This document shows, one piece after another, positions 17,669 to 28,065 of a stretch of DNA of 64,000 nucleotides; the first letter of the stretch is position 1, and every line of letters begins with the position of its first letter. Origin of the DNA: Alphaproteobacteria bacterium (lineage in GTDB: Bacteria > Pseudomonadota > Alphaproteobacteria > Rhizobiales > Xanthobacteraceae). Position numbers and translations under genes: made by a program. Where the stretch lies: NCBI GenBank assembly GCA_005884685.1, contig VBAH01000092.1, positions 42,773 through 106,772 of the forward strand, given 5' to 3'. The notes beneath the pieces were generated by a model. The model did not search any database and was not told the origin of the DNA. It worked only from the letters and a program-made list of their open reading frames with translations.

Positions 17669-18541
17669 CTAGGCCGCCTCTGCCCACGCCCGCGGGGCGC
17701 CGCTCCCCTTGATCTGCGTGCGATGCATCACGCGGCGGGTGGCGCTGTCGAACGGATCCCGCCGGTGCATGGTGGAGCGGTTGTCCCACAGCAGCAGATC
17801 GCCGACGCGCCAGCGGTGCTGGTAGCGCAGGTCGGGCCGCTCGATGTGCGCCCACAGCGCGTCGAGCAGGGCGTCGGACTCCGTAGGCGATAAGCCTTCC
17901 ACATACGAGTTGCGGCGGCGGCCGAGATAGAGCGACGGCGCGCCGGTCGACGGATGCGCGATCACCGCCGGATGCCACGCGCCCGGTGCCTGATGCGGAT
18001 CGTCGGTCGGGGTGACGCCTTTGCGCAAATAGCCGCCGCTGTTGTAGGTGCCGTCATGCTTGATGCGCCGCCCGCGCACCTTGGCCTTCAGCGCGTCGGG
18101 CAGCGTCGCCCATGCGGCCTGCATGCCGAGCACCCAGGTGTCGCCGCCCGTCGGCGGCACTTCGAGCGAATAAAGCATCGAGGCGTCGGGCGGTGTTGCC
18201 AGATAGCTCATGTCGGTGTGCCACACAGCTTCGCCCGCACCGAGCGCCCCGATCGGCGCGCCTTTGTCGTCGAGCACGTTCGAGACGACGTAAATGTCGG
18301 GATAGCCTTCAGGCGACTGACGGCCGTGCTCCTGGACCGGCGGCGGATCGAGCTCGCCGAAGCGGCGCGAAAAGGCGAGCAGGTCATCGTCGGTCAGTTG
18401 CTGGTCGCGAAACAAGAGCGCCGAATGGCGATTCCACGCCTGCTCGATCTGGGCGAATTCCGCTTCGTTCAACTGCGCCAAATCGACGCCGGAGATTTCC
18501 GCGCCGACCGCTTCTGTAACGGGCCTGATCGTCAGCGTCAC
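17669..18541 (-). CDS. TauD/TfdA-family Fe(II)/2-oxoglutarate dioxygenase
   Basis: 290 residues. The iron site is complete: H108 and D110 in VWHTDMSY and H259 in STMHRRDPF, with Arg 269/270 placed to hold 2-oxoglutarate. Length and layout match TauD. Family members oxidise taurine, alkylsulfates, herbicides or carboxylic acids; the substrate is not readable here. The binding-protein gene at 18884 is of the type that accompanies taurine or sulfonate uptake, so a sulfonate substrate is a reasonable guess. Confidence 0.88.
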   Translation of the reverse strand: MTLTIRPVTEAVGAEISGVDLAQLNEAEFAQIEQAWNRHSALLFRDQQLTDDDLLAFSRRFGELDPPPVQEHGRQSPEGYPDIYVVSNVLDDKGAPIGALGAGEAVWHTDMSYLATPPDASMLYSLEVPPTGGDTWVLGMQAAWATLPDALKAKVRGRRIKHDGTYNSGGYLRKGVTPTDDPHQAPGAWHPAVIAHPSTGAPSLYLGRRRNSYVEGLSPTESDALLDALWAHIERPDLRYQHRWRVGDLLLWDNRSTMHRRDPFDSATRRVMHRTQIKGSGAPRAWAEAA

Positions 18542-18594
18542 GCTCGCCTCCTACGCTCGATGCGGACCAGAGAGAACAAACGATGCCCTTCGAG

Positions 18595-18813
18595 TCAGCG
18601 ACATCGGTTTATACACCTCACAATTGCCGCAAGTGCACCGGCCCCGAGGCAACCACCGAAGATTTTTGCTGCCATCGCGCCCGTAAACGGAGCGGTTGGC
18701 GGAAGCGCAATCGCGATCGCCAGCAATGCGCCGGCCGCAGCCACGCATGCGATCAGGGCGCCGTAGCCGATATTCTCGGTCGCTGTGATGCACTTCTTGA
18801 AACAGGCCCACAT
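18595..18813 (-). CDS. Small two-helix membrane protein
   Basis: 72 residues with two hydrophobic stretches (ALIACVAAAGALLAIAIALP and AAKIFGGCLGAGALAAIV) separated by a short polar turn, plus Cys-rich ends (MWACFKKC, RCINRC). GGGGGG lies 6 bases before the ATG. No family recognised. It lies 53 bp upstream of the dioxygenase gene in the same direction. Confidence 0.5.
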   Translation of the reverse strand: MWACFKKCITATENIGYGALIACVAAAGALLAIAIALPPTAPFTGAMAAKIFGGCLGAGALAAIVRCINRCR

Positions 18814-18883
18814 TGTCACCCCCCATTTCTCGTGACACGTTGGTTCGATAAGTTGCCCCGGTGTCAGAGCAAGGTCAATTGCG

Positions 18884-19885
18884 ATGCAAAACCTCTGTCG
18901 GCGTATCCTCGCAGGCGGCGTGGCGCTACTCGCCTTGTGCGGCGCCGCGCAGGCGGAAGCCAATCAGGTGCGCTTCGCGCGCCAACTCGGGCTCGGTTAT
19001 CTGCAGTTCTATATCATGCAGGAAAAGCAGTTCGTCGAGAAACAGGCCGAGCGCGCCGGCTTCGGCAAGGTGACGGCGACCTATTCCGGCATGGGCACGC
19101 CGACGGCGATTTCAGACGCGCTGTTGTCCGGCAATGTCGACGTGGTCGGCATCGGCCTGCCGAGCTTTCTCACGCTGTGGGACAAGACGCGCGGCAACAT
19201 GAGCGTGCGCGGCATGATGGCGATGAACCGCCAGCCGGCTTTTCTCAACACGCGCAATCCGAACATCCGGTCGATCCGCGATTTCACCGACAACGACCGC
19301 ATTGCGCTGCCGGCGCCGAAGGTTTCGGTGCAGGCGATCATGCTGCAGATGATCGCGGAGAAAACGCTCGGCAAGTTCGACGCGCTCGACAACCTCACGG
19401 TCGGCATGAGCCATCCCGACGGGACCGCCGCGATGCTCTCGGGCAAGCTGGAGATCAGCTCGCACTTCACCTCGGCGCCGTTCCAGTATCAGCAACTGGA
19501 AAATCCGGCGATCCGCAAGCTGCTCTCCTCATACGATGCGACTGATGGTCCGAATACGTTCAGCGCGATCGCGACCGTCGCGCGCTGGCGCGAAGCGAAC
19601 CCGCAGCTTTACGCGATCGTGCATGCTGCAATTCTTGAGGCGAACGATTTCATTGCGAAGAATCCGCGCGAGGCGGCGGAGATTTTCGTGAGGATCGAGA
19701 ACACCAAGCTGCCGGTCGCGTTCATCCAGAAGATGATCAGCGACCCGGATTTCTCCTACGCGCCGGAGCCGGAAAACGTGATGAAGATCTACGGCTTCAT
19801 GCACAAGGTCGGCGCGCTGAAGACGATGCCGGCGACATGGCAGGATCTGTTCTTTCCCGAGGCGCATGCGCTGAAGGGGAATTAG
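18884..19885 (+). CDS. NitT/TauT-type ABC transporter substrate-binding protein
   Basis: 333 residues. A cleavable signal (LLALCGAAQA) leads to a type-2 periplasmic binding fold: MGTPTAISDALLSGNVDVVG is typical of the NMT1/SsuA/TauA group. It should bind nitrate, sulfonate or a similar anion. No ATPase or permease is adjacent, so it is an orphan receptor or part of a scattered system. It overlaps the convergent bcsS gene by 4 bp. Confidence 0.85.
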   Translation: MQNLCRRILAGGVALLALCGAAQAEANQVRFARQLGLGYLQFYIMQEKQFVEKQAERAGFGKVTATYSGMGTPTAISDALLSGNVDVVGIGLPSFLTLWDKTRGNMSVRGMMAMNRQPAFLNTRNPNIRSIRDFTDNDRIALPAPKVSVQAIMLQMIAEKTLGKFDALDNLTVGMSHPDGTAAMLSGKLEISSHFTSAPFQYQQLENPAIRKLLSSYDATDGPNTFSAIATVARWREANPQLYAIVHAAILEANDFIAKNPREAAEIFVRIENTKLPVAFIQKMISDPDFSYAPEPENVMKIYGFMHKVGALKTMPATWQDLFFPEAHALKGN

Positions 19886-20607
19886 CGCCGCACCAACACT
19901 CCAACGCGCCCATACAGCCCGTCGCGCTTGTCGCTGTCCGTCACCCAACCGGCTCCGGCGGACCATTCATAGCCCAACACGCGCAGGCTGGTGACATGTG
20001 CGCCGAATCGGAGCTGGCGATAGGTGTCATCCCCGCAGGCGAGGAATTCCGGTCCGAGCCACAGCGCATCGAAGAGGCGCCAGCCGCCGGCGGCACGGGT
20101 CCAATAGCTCTTGCCGACTGTGGATAACGACGCCGATCCGGTCAGCATCCCGTTTTGCAGCGGCTCGTACCACACATCGAACCCGCCACGCGCGCCGAGA
20201 TGCGTGCCGCGCAGGCGGTTGCCCGGATCGTCTGGGACATAGCGATGATCCTGGACGTCGAGGCCGGCGAACACCGTCAGGTCGACGCCCGGCGCAGTCC
20301 AGCGCCAGCCGGGAAGGGCGGCGCCCATGACCTGCCGGCCGGAGATTTCGGAGCCGCCGGACTGGAACCGGTAGAGCCCGCCGTTAAGCAGCAGCTTGAA
20401 GACCGGGCCGTCCTGGTTGAGCCCTTGATACGCGTAAAGAAGGCCGCCGTGCATAAAAGCGCCGTTGCGCCACACGTCGGCCCCGCTGAAGAACAGGAGG
20501 TGTGCGGCCGCTTCGGTCTCGCGCTCGGGTTCGGAGGCGCGCGCAAGGCCGCACCAGACCATCGCCGCGGTAAAAGCCGCGACCGTGCACACAACCACGC
20601 GACGCAT
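19882..20607 (-). CDS. bcsS: Cellulose biosynthesis protein BcsS-like
   Basis: 241 residues with a signal peptide. The rest alternates short beta strands and turns (GGLYRFQSGGSEISGRQV, GADVWRNGAFMHGGLLYAYQ), matching the alphaproteobacterial BcsS family, a predicted outer-membrane or periplasmic beta protein found in cellulose loci. No bcsA/bcsB is in the window, so here it stands alone. MRRVVV at 20607 is taken as the start because the signal peptide begins there. Confidence 0.75.
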   Translation of the reverse strand: MRRVVVCTVAAFTAAMVWCGLARASEPERETEAAAHLLFFSGADVWRNGAFMHGGLLYAYQGLNQDGPVFKLLLNGGLYRFQSGGSEISGRQVMGAALPGWRWTAPGVDLTVFAGLDVQDHRYVPDDPGNRLRGTHLGARGGFDVWYEPLQNGMLTGSASLSTVGKSYWTRAAGGWRLFDALWLGPEFLACGDDTYRQLRFGAHVTSLRVLGYEWSAGAGWVTDSDKRDGLYGRVGVLVRR

Positions 20608-20778
20608 GACGACGCTCCCGCGGTATTGCGGCAGTTTCCCGGCCTCCATGCAACCGCCAGTAACGAGAAGGTTGTGATCACGGCCACCCAGACTTGCAAA
20701 AAGCGAACTGGGAGACGGTACTCGCCCGCGCTATAGCTCAGGCCTGCCCGCGTCGGGCGGATGAATGCCGGGAGACAC

Positions 20779-22026
20779 ATGAACGCACAACAGACGCCCT
20801 CGGCCGACTCCGCGCGGCGGCGCTCGATCGGCTTTCTCAACTGGGCGCATTTTCTCGATCATTACGTGATCCTGATCTTCCCGACCGTCGTGATCGGGCT
20901 CGAAGCCGTTTACGGGCGCTCCTACGGCGAACTGCTGGTGCTCTCGACCGCGGCGTTCACGGCGTTCGGGCTGTTCGCGCTGCCCGCCGGCTGGCTTGCC
21001 GACAACTGGAGCCGGCGCAACATGATCGCGCTCTATTTCTTCGGCACCGGCCTTTGTTGCGTGCTGGTCGGCGTGTCGGAGAGCTTCGAGACGCTGGCGG
21101 TCGCGCTGTTCGGCGTCGGGCTGTTCGCCGCGATCTACCATCCCGTCGGCACGCCGATGATCGTCGATGCGGCGGTCGTGCGCGGGCGCACGATGGCGTT
21201 CAACGGCATCTGCGGCAACATCGGGGTCTCGATCGCGAGCGGGTGCACCGCGGTCATCGCGGCGACGCTCGGCTGGCGCTTCAGTTTCTTCATCCCCGCG
21301 GTGTTCTTCATCGTCACCGGCTTCGCCTATCTCGCGCTGATCCCGGACGATCGCGGCAAGCGCGTGGTACAGGCGCCCGATCAGGACGTCGCGCTCAGCA
21401 GGGGGCTCACCATCGCGGTGGTCATCCTGTTTCTCACGCTCGCGTTCTGGGTGGGTCTCGTGTTCAACGCGATCACCATCATGCTGCCCAAGCTGGTGCA
21501 GCAGCGCATGGGCTCCGGCATTCCGCTCGCGCAGGTAGGCGCGCTGGCGACCGCAGTGTTCCTGTGCGGCGGCATGGCGCAGTTCACCATGGGGCGCGCG
21601 GTCGAGCGCCTCACGCCGCATCTGGTCATGTCGTATATCGCCGGCATTCAGGTGATCGGGATTGTGCTCGCCATTTACGCCAGCGGCTGGTGGCTGTTGC
21701 CGGGCCTCGCGCTCGCGGTCGCGGCGATCTATGGCCAGGTGACGGTCAACGATTTCGTGCTCGCCCGCTACGCGCCGGCGGCGTGGCGCGGACGCATCTA
21801 TGCGATCCGGTTTTTCTTGATCTTCACGATGGCGGGACCGGCGGCCTGGGGCATTGGCCGGCTCTACGAGCAGGGCGGGTTCAACACCGTGCTCGGCGTC
21901 GGCGCCGCGATCGCCGTGCTCGGCGCGCTGAACACGTTCGCAATCAGCGCGCTCGTCACCGGCGCGGAAACGCGGCGCGCAGCGGCGAGCCGGCGCGCCG
22001 ACGCGGCCGTGCAACCGGCGGAGTGA
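20779..22026 (+). CDS. MFS transporter
   Basis: 415 residues, 12 predicted membrane segments, with the inter-helix motif GWLADNWSRRNMI (MFS motif A). GGGAGACAC before the ATG at 20779 decides this start over one 6 codons upstream. No substrate is evident; neighbours (bcsS and a TPR protein) give no clue. The family includes sugar, organic-acid and drug carriers. Confidence 0.88.
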   Translation: MNAQQTPSADSARRRSIGFLNWAHFLDHYVILIFPTVVIGLEAVYGRSYGELLVLSTAAFTAFGLFALPAGWLADNWSRRNMIALYFFGTGLCCVLVGVSESFETLAVALFGVGLFAAIYHPVGTPMIVDAAVVRGRTMAFNGICGNIGVSIASGCTAVIAATLGWRFSFFIPAVFFIVTGFAYLALIPDDRGKRVVQAPDQDVALSRGLTIAVVILFLTLAFWVGLVFNAITIMLPKLVQQRMGSGIPLAQVGALATAVFLCGGMAQFTMGRAVERLTPHLVMSYIAGIQVIGIVLAIYASGWWLLPGLALAVAAIYGQVTVNDFVLARYAPAAWRGRIYAIRFFLIFTMAGPAAWGIGRLYEQGGFNTVLGVGAAIAVLGALNTFAISALVTGAETRRAAASRRADAAVQPAE

Positions 22027-22097
22027 CGCCTCGTCGCTTGCGTTTCCGCGCGCGGCTCAATACGGAGTCATCCCTCATTCAACGCATGGGAGCCAAC

Positions 22098-23249
22098 ATG
22101 CGCCGCCTTGTTCTGGTGTGTTCGGTCTTTGCTTTCGTCTGCTCACTCGGCGTCGCCGCCGCGCAAACGCAATCGGCCGCGCCGGCCAAGCGTACGGCAT
22201 CGAAGAAATCGGCCGCGGCTGCAGCGCCGCCGCCCGAGACGCGCCCGCGCTACAAGCGCGACGATGCGCCCGCGCCGGTCGTCGCCACGGCCGGCAAAAC
22301 TGTTGCCGGTACCAAAAAGCGCGCAGTGCGCAAGCCTGCCGATGCCCAGCAGCCGGCGGCGCAAGCAGACAGAGCGACATCGCGCGATGTGGCCGCCTGC
22401 GCGCAGACGAGCGACCACGATGCGGCGATCGCGGGCTGCACGCGCATCATCGAGGACGGCAAGCAAAAGCCGAGGGCGCGCGCGGCCGCCTATTACAATC
22501 GCGGCAATGCGCATGCGGCCAAGGGCGATCAGGGGGCGGCGATCGCGGATTACGATGAATCGATCAGGCTGGAACCGAAGAACGCGTTGGCGTTGAACAA
22601 TCGGGGTACGGCGCATAGCGAGAAGGGCGACAGCGACGCGGCGCTCGCGGACTTCGGTGCGGCGATCAAGTTCAACCCGCGCTTCGCCTCGGCCTACTTC
22701 AATCGTGCGAATGCGTATGCGGCCAATGGCGAGGCCGATCGTGCCATCGCGGATTACACCGCCGCGATCAGGCACAACAGCCGCAACGTGAACGCCCATA
22801 TCGCGCGCGGCGCGCTCTATCTCGCGGGCGGAGCGCCCGGCAAGGCGCGCGACGATATGCGCCGCGCGGCACAGCTCGAGCGCAGGAATGCCTATGCGGT
22901 GCTGTGGCAGGACATCGCGGAGCGGCGCGCGAAGCACAAGGGCATGCTCGACGGCGGCAGGGGTTTGAAAAACGTCGAGATGAACGGCTGGCCCGCGCCG
23001 CTGCTGCACATGTTTACCGGCGAGCTGAAGGCCGACGGCGTGCTCGTCGCGGCGGACAATCCAGACCCGGCGTTGAAGGAAGCGCACAGGTGCGAAGCGC
23101 ATTTCTACAGCGGCCAGTACGCGCTGATCCAAAGCAACCGCGACGAGGCGGTGAGGCTGTTTCAGGCCGCCGCCAAGGAGTGCCCGCGCGGATTCATCGA
23201 GGGCATCGTCGCGGCGGCGGAGCTGAAGGGCTTGGGCGAGAAATTGTAG
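22098..23249 (+). CDS. Exported TPR protein
   Basis: 383 residues. A signal peptide (VLVCSVFAFVCSLGVAAAQ) is followed by a Lys/Ala/Pro-rich low-complexity region to about residue 95, then at least four TPR units between about 105 and 270, each with the AYYNRGNAHAAKGD-type helix A. The C-terminal part is helical with conserved Cys. TPRs bind partner proteins; the partner is unknown, the place is periplasmic. A GGGAG precedes the ATG at 22098. Confidence 0.85.
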   Translation: MRRLVLVCSVFAFVCSLGVAAAQTQSAAPAKRTASKKSAAAAAPPPETRPRYKRDDAPAPVVATAGKTVAGTKKRAVRKPADAQQPAAQADRATSRDVAACAQTSDHDAAIAGCTRIIEDGKQKPRARAAAYYNRGNAHAAKGDQGAAIADYDESIRLEPKNALALNNRGTAHSEKGDSDAALADFGAAIKFNPRFASAYFNRANAYAANGEADRAIADYTAAIRHNSRNVNAHIARGALYLAGGAPGKARDDMRRAAQLERRNAYAVLWQDIAERRAKHKGMLDGGRGLKNVEMNGWPAPLLHMFTGELKADGVLVAADNPDPALKEAHRCEAHFYSGQYALIQSNRDEAVRLFQAAAKECPRGFIEGIVAAAELKGLGEKL

Positions 23250-23326
23250 GGCGGGCAGAGCGAGAGTCGCCCCATGAGGGTGCCCGCGAAAAATCACGGC
23301 GGGCCCGCCACGCTTTGCCCGCCCTA
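23247..23326. repeat. Inverted repeat between TPR and DUF488 genes
   Basis: TAGGGCGGGC at the left is the inverse of GCCCGCCCTA at the right, enclosing about 60 bp with internal pairing (GGCGGGCCCGCC). It covers the gap between convergent genes and may act as a two-way terminator. Similar 'GTAGGGCG...CGCCCTAC' ends occur at 62985-63240. Confidence 0.6.
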
Positions 23327-23779
23327 GGAAAACAGCGGCGCCGCAAGGTGCCTGACGTCGATGCCGGTGCGCTCGCAGACCAGCTCGGCGATACGCCGGC
23401 GATGGCACTGCGCGACGTCCCGCTCGTAGCACAAGAGACACACAGGCCGGCCTGATCTCGCCAGCGCAGCCAGTTCATCGAGCTGCTCATTCGCCTCGGG
23501 CGTCGCGAGGTGGCGCTCATAGATGTCGAACAGTTTGGTGAGATTGCCCGAACGCGCGGCATCGCGGCCTTCCTTCGGCGTGCCGAGCTTCTGCAGATGC
23601 AGATAGCCGATGCCCGCATCATCGAGGCCTGCGGCGAGCTGGCGTTTGGAGAAGCCCGGGCGGCGCGAGGCCGCGACCGCACGGGTGTCGACGACAAGCC
23701 CGACCCCGGCGCGCTTGAGCTCGCCGATGACGGCCTCCGATTTCGCCTGCTCGTAGCCGATGGTGAACAGCTTTTTCAC
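23324..23779 (-). CDS. DUF488 protein
   Basis: 151 residues, typical DUF488: N-terminal LFTIGYEQ, middle VVDTRAVAASRRPGF, and the C-terminal CLLCYERDVAQCHRR signature with conserved Cys and His. The family function is unproven; a nuclease or nucleic-acid role has been proposed because it often pairs with DUF72, as here. It overlaps the DUF72 gene by 4 bp (ATGA). Confidence 0.88.
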   Translation of the reverse strand: MKKLFTIGYEQAKSEAVIGELKRAGVGLVVDTRAVAASRRPGFSKRQLAAGLDDAGIGYLHLQKLGTPKEGRDAARSGNLTKLFDIYERHLATPEANEQLDELAALARSGRPVCLLCYERDVAQCHRRRIAELVCERTGIDVRHLAAPLFS

Positions 23780-24594
23780 GGCTTCAACCGTTCGATCAAT
23801 TCCATCGCGGCGGCGGGCGCGCGCACTTTGCCTTCGTGGATCACATAGGCGAATACGTCGCGCGGCGCGGGCGTTGCGACGTTTTTTGCGTCGACCTGCG
23901 GCAGGTCCTTCGGCACTTTGCCCAGTGCGAGCATTTTCAGACGCTCTGCCCAGGCGTCAAGCGCCTTGGGTGGATAGCCGGTCTTGATCGCGTCGTCGCC
24001 CTTCTGGAGCCGGAGGTAGACGAAGTCGCTCGTGACATCCGCGATCGCCGGGTAGGTTTCGTGCTCGGAGTACACCGGCGCCATGTCGTGCTTGCGCAGC
24101 AGCGCGACGAACTCCGGCACAAGAAAACTGTCGTGCCGCACCTCGATCACGTGGCGCAAGCGGCGGCCGTCATGCTTCTCGGGCAGAAGTGCGAGGAAGG
24201 CGCCGAAATCCGCCGCATCGAATTTCTTGTGTGGCGCGAATTGCCAGAGCAGGGGACCGAGCCGGTCGCCCAACTCCATCACACCGGTGTTGAGGAAGTG
24301 CTGGATCGAGTCGCCGGCCTCCGCGAGCACGCGCCGGTTGGTGGCAAAGCGCGGACCTTTGACGCTGAACACGAAGCCGTCCGGCGTCTCGCGCGCCCAC
24401 TTGCGGAAGCTCTCCGGCTTCTGCGAGCCGTAGAAGGTCGAATTGATCTCGATCGAGGTGAGGTGCGACGCCGCGTAGGACAGTTCCTTCGCCTGGGCGA
24501 GGCCCTTCGGATAGAACACGCCGCGCCAGGGCGGGAAATTCCAGCCGCCGACGCCGACATAGACCTTTCCGGAACCTTTCATGGCGCTAACCAT
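23776..24594 (-). CDS. DUF72 TIM-barrel protein
   Basis: 272 residues. VYVGVGGWNFPPWRGVFYP at the start, IEINSTFYGSQ, and RHVIEVRHDSF are DUF72 hallmarks; the fold is a TIM barrel. Function is unknown. Pairing with DUF488 in one operon is common in bacteria and suggests a joint task. The start has AAGGTTC-like rather than strong Shine-Dalgarno context, and an alternative ATG lies 4 codons in. Confidence 0.88.
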   Translation of the reverse strand: MVSAMKGSGKVYVGVGGWNFPPWRGVFYPKGLAQAKELSYAASHLTSIEINSTFYGSQKPESFRKWARETPDGFVFSVKGPRFATNRRVLAEAGDSIQHFLNTGVMELGDRLGPLLWQFAPHKKFDAADFGAFLALLPEKHDGRRLRHVIEVRHDSFLVPEFVALLRKHDMAPVYSEHETYPAIADVTSDFVYLRLQKGDDAIKTGYPPKALDAWAERLKMLALGKVPKDLPQVDAKNVATPAPRDVFAYVIHEGKVRAPAAAMELIERLKP

Positions 24595-24684
24595 TGATTA
24601 ACCACTCTGCACCTACCATATAGGTTCAGACGGCGGTGTAGAGCCGAAAGGCTCCGTCGCCTGGACGACCACGGATCGAGCTGG

Positions 24685-24868
24685 TGACGCCGGATGTAAG
24701 CGCACCGTTCCTTCGTGGTCGTTAGCGTTTTTGGGGCTACATGCCCCTGTCACGTCCCCCAGCTAGGGTTGGAATGCGCGGTTGCGTTATTGCCGCGCAG
24801 CGGCCACGACGGGCGGCGCCGGATGTACGCGCCGCTGGTTCGTGGTCGTTGGTGTTTTCTGGGGCTCA
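24685..24868. repeat. Imperfect direct repeat in a gene-free stretch
   Basis: Two related stretches of about 50 bp, near 24688-24738 and 24815-24866, share CGCCGGATGTA, TTCGTGGTCGTT and TTTTxGGGGCT in the same order. The second abuts the 3' end of a broken Uma2 gene. The 270 bp from 24595 to 24865 otherwise hold no gene. Possible relics of an insertion. Confidence 0.45.
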
Positions 24869-25212
24869 GGTCGTCTCGGGGAAGTCTTTGTAGATTTCGG
24901 CGAGCGGCAGCTCGAGCGAGAGAGCGGAAATTCGCACCATCGCGTCCTTGCCCTTGATGACCTTTGGCGCGGCGTCGAACCCACCGTCGCCACGCACCCA
25001 CGCCCAAACTTTCGGTTCATCTTGCGACAGCACGAGATAGGCGCAAACGCTGGGGACGCGAAGGTACTCCGCCGGTTTATCGCCAAGATCGATGGTGGCA
25101 GATGAGGGCGAGAGCACCTCGGCAAGGATCGTTCGTAGCGTTGGCGCTCCTGGGATTGAACCCACGCCAGGAAGGCAGCCTTATCCATGTTGGCCGGCAG
25201 CTGGACATTCAT
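24866..25212 (-). pseudogene. Uma2-family nuclease gene, internally deleted and frameshifted
   Basis: An N-terminal piece in one frame (MNVQLPANMDKAAFLAWVQS) and a C-terminal piece in another (ILAEVLSPSSATIDLGDKPA through LVLSQDEPKVW) together cover the two ends of a Uma2 (DUF820) restriction-endonuclease-fold protein. About 60 residues of the middle, including part of the usual active site, are absent, and the frames meet near 25165. Uma2 genes are numerous and often decay. No function is expected. Confidence 0.65.
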
Positions 25213-25254
25213 CAACGCCTGCATGCGCACATCCTTAGCAAACGCGGAGTGCAT

Positions 25255-25285
25255 GAAAAAAGGGCGCGGCCGGAGCCGCGCCCTT
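25255..25285 (-). terminator. Intrinsic terminator of groESL
   Basis: On the minus strand, AGGGCGCGGC pairs with GCCGCGCCCT and is followed by a run of six T. It starts 26 bp after the groEL stop. Confidence 0.85.
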
Positions 25286-25310
25286 CGCATTTCGAACCGA
25301 TTGAGACCGA

Positions 25311-26951
<1,641 letters not shown>

Positions 26952-26980
26952 TTACATTGCTCCGTTTGATTTCAACTCGA

Positions 26981-27083
26981 TCCTCATCCTGAGGAGCCGT
27001 GCACAGCACGGCGTCTCGAAGGATGAGTGGTGGTGTGTGCCGTCCTTCGAGACGCGGCCTTCGGCCGCTCCTCAGGACGAGGG
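26981..27083. repeat. Palindromic repeat between groES and groEL
   Basis: CATCCTGAGGAGC at the left is the inverse of GCTCCTCAGGACGAG at the right, with an internal second palindrome (CGTCTCGAAGGATGAG / CCTTCGAGACGCGG). This 'CCTCATCCTGAGGAGC' element is a frequent intergenic repeat in Bradyrhizobium-like genomes. Lying inside the groESL transcript, it may affect the GroES:GroEL ratio. Confidence 0.75.
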
Positions 27084-27087
27084 TTCG

Positions 27088-27402
27088 TTACGCGGCCTTC
27101 TTGCGGGCGACGGTCTCTTCGAGAACGCCCATGATGTCGCTTTCCTTCATGATCAGGAGATCGACGCCGTCGATCTTGACCTCGGTGCCCGACCACTTGC
27201 CGAACAGCACGCGCTCGCCGACTTTCAGGTCGATCGGAATCAGTTTGCCGCTCTCGTCGCGGCCGCCCGGGCCGACAGCCACGATCTCACCCTGCGAGGG
27301 CTTCTCCTTGGCGGTGTCCGGAATGATGATGCCGCCGGAGGTCTTCTCCTCGGCATCGATGCGCTTGACGACGACGCGGTCGTGAAGCGGGCGGAATTTC
27401 AT
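27088..27402 (-). CDS. groES: Co-chaperonin GroES
   Basis: 104 residues, typical length, with the mobile loop [20 protein letters not shown] and [12 protein letters not shown]. It caps GroEL during folding. The start is fixed by TAGGAGG six bases before the ATG at 27402. First gene of the groESL operon. Confidence 0.98.
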   Translation of the reverse strand: MKFRPLHDRVVVKRIDAEEKTSGGIIIPDTAKEKPSQGEIVAVGPGGRDESGKLIPIDLKVGERVLFGKWSGTEVKIDGVDLLIMKESDIMGVLEETVARKKAA

Positions 27403-27534
27403 GGATATCCTCCTAAGTGCTTGTTCAACTGACAATTTTTGAGGCAACGGCCCGTGCGGAAGGTGCCCCGTCAGACCGCTGGCGCCGGACATAGTTCACG
27501 CTCCCGTGAGCCACAAGAGGCCGGCTGAAATTTT

Positions 27535-27561
27535 TTAGCACTCGTTAACGAGGACTGCTAG
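27535..27561 (-). promoter_or_regulatory. CIRCE element (HrcA operator) of groESL
   Basis: TTAGCACTC, nine bases, GACTGCTAG. The left arm is the exact CIRCE consensus; the right arm differs from GAGTGCTAA at two positions. It lies about 130 bp upstream of groES and indicates HrcA repression of the chaperonin operon. hrcA itself is not in the window. Confidence 0.75.
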
Positions 27562-27701
27562 CAGCTTTTGCGGCGCTGTCAGCACACTCGCCTCTTTGCT
27601 GCTAATACCTTGAAAGTAAACAGTTTATTCATCCATTAGGCTTGCAATGGAACTGTCGCATGCCTGAGAATTTGAGTCTTCGAGATTCTTGGAGGACCAA
27701 A

Positions 27702-27971
27702 ATGGCCAGCAGTGACTTCCGGCGTCAGCTTGCCGGTTACGGGCTTACCACCGCGCACATCTTCTATCGGCGGCCCGATCACCCCTGGCTGATTCAGTCT
27801 TATGTCTGGCAGGAGTACGATCTCTGCCCGATCTTCCCGGAATTGCAGCGGTTTCTGGACTTCTGGCGCGAGAAGCTGGACGGCGCGCTGCATTCCGTCA
27901 CCGTCGCGCATTCGAACCTGATCAAACCGGCCGAATTGAAGTCGGTTGACGGACTGTTCCGCCTCAACTGA
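27702..27971 (+). CDS. usg: Usg-family protein
   Basis: 89 residues. The sequence (LAGYGLTTAHIFYRRPDHPW, SYVWQEYDLCPIFPEL) matches the short alphaproteobacterial Usg family, first named from an open frame upstream of trpF in Caulobacter. Function unknown. GGAGG six bases before the ATG sets the start. No trp genes are adjacent here. Confidence 0.85.
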   Translation: MASSDFRRQLAGYGLTTAHIFYRRPDHPWLIQSYVWQEYDLCPIFPELQRFLDFWREKLDGALHSVTVAHSNLIKPAELKSVDGLFRLN

Positions 27972-28065
27972 TTGTCCTTTTGGATCAATGGCTTCCGCCC
28001 AGTGTTGACCGCGGGCCACCTGACCGCGCAATGTGTTGCCGGGCAGGTTTGGGGCGGAGGACATC

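Noticed and set aside
20694..22097. Plus-strand frame running into the TPR protein and adding over 400 residues to it
   Set aside because: The extra part overlaps the MFS gene in another frame and is Arg-rich nonsense; the TPR protein has its own signal peptide and GGGAG at 22098.
27575..27612. A second CIRCE-like site upstream of groES
   Set aside because: Only TCAGCACACTC and GCTGCTAA fragments match; spacing and arms are too far from consensus.
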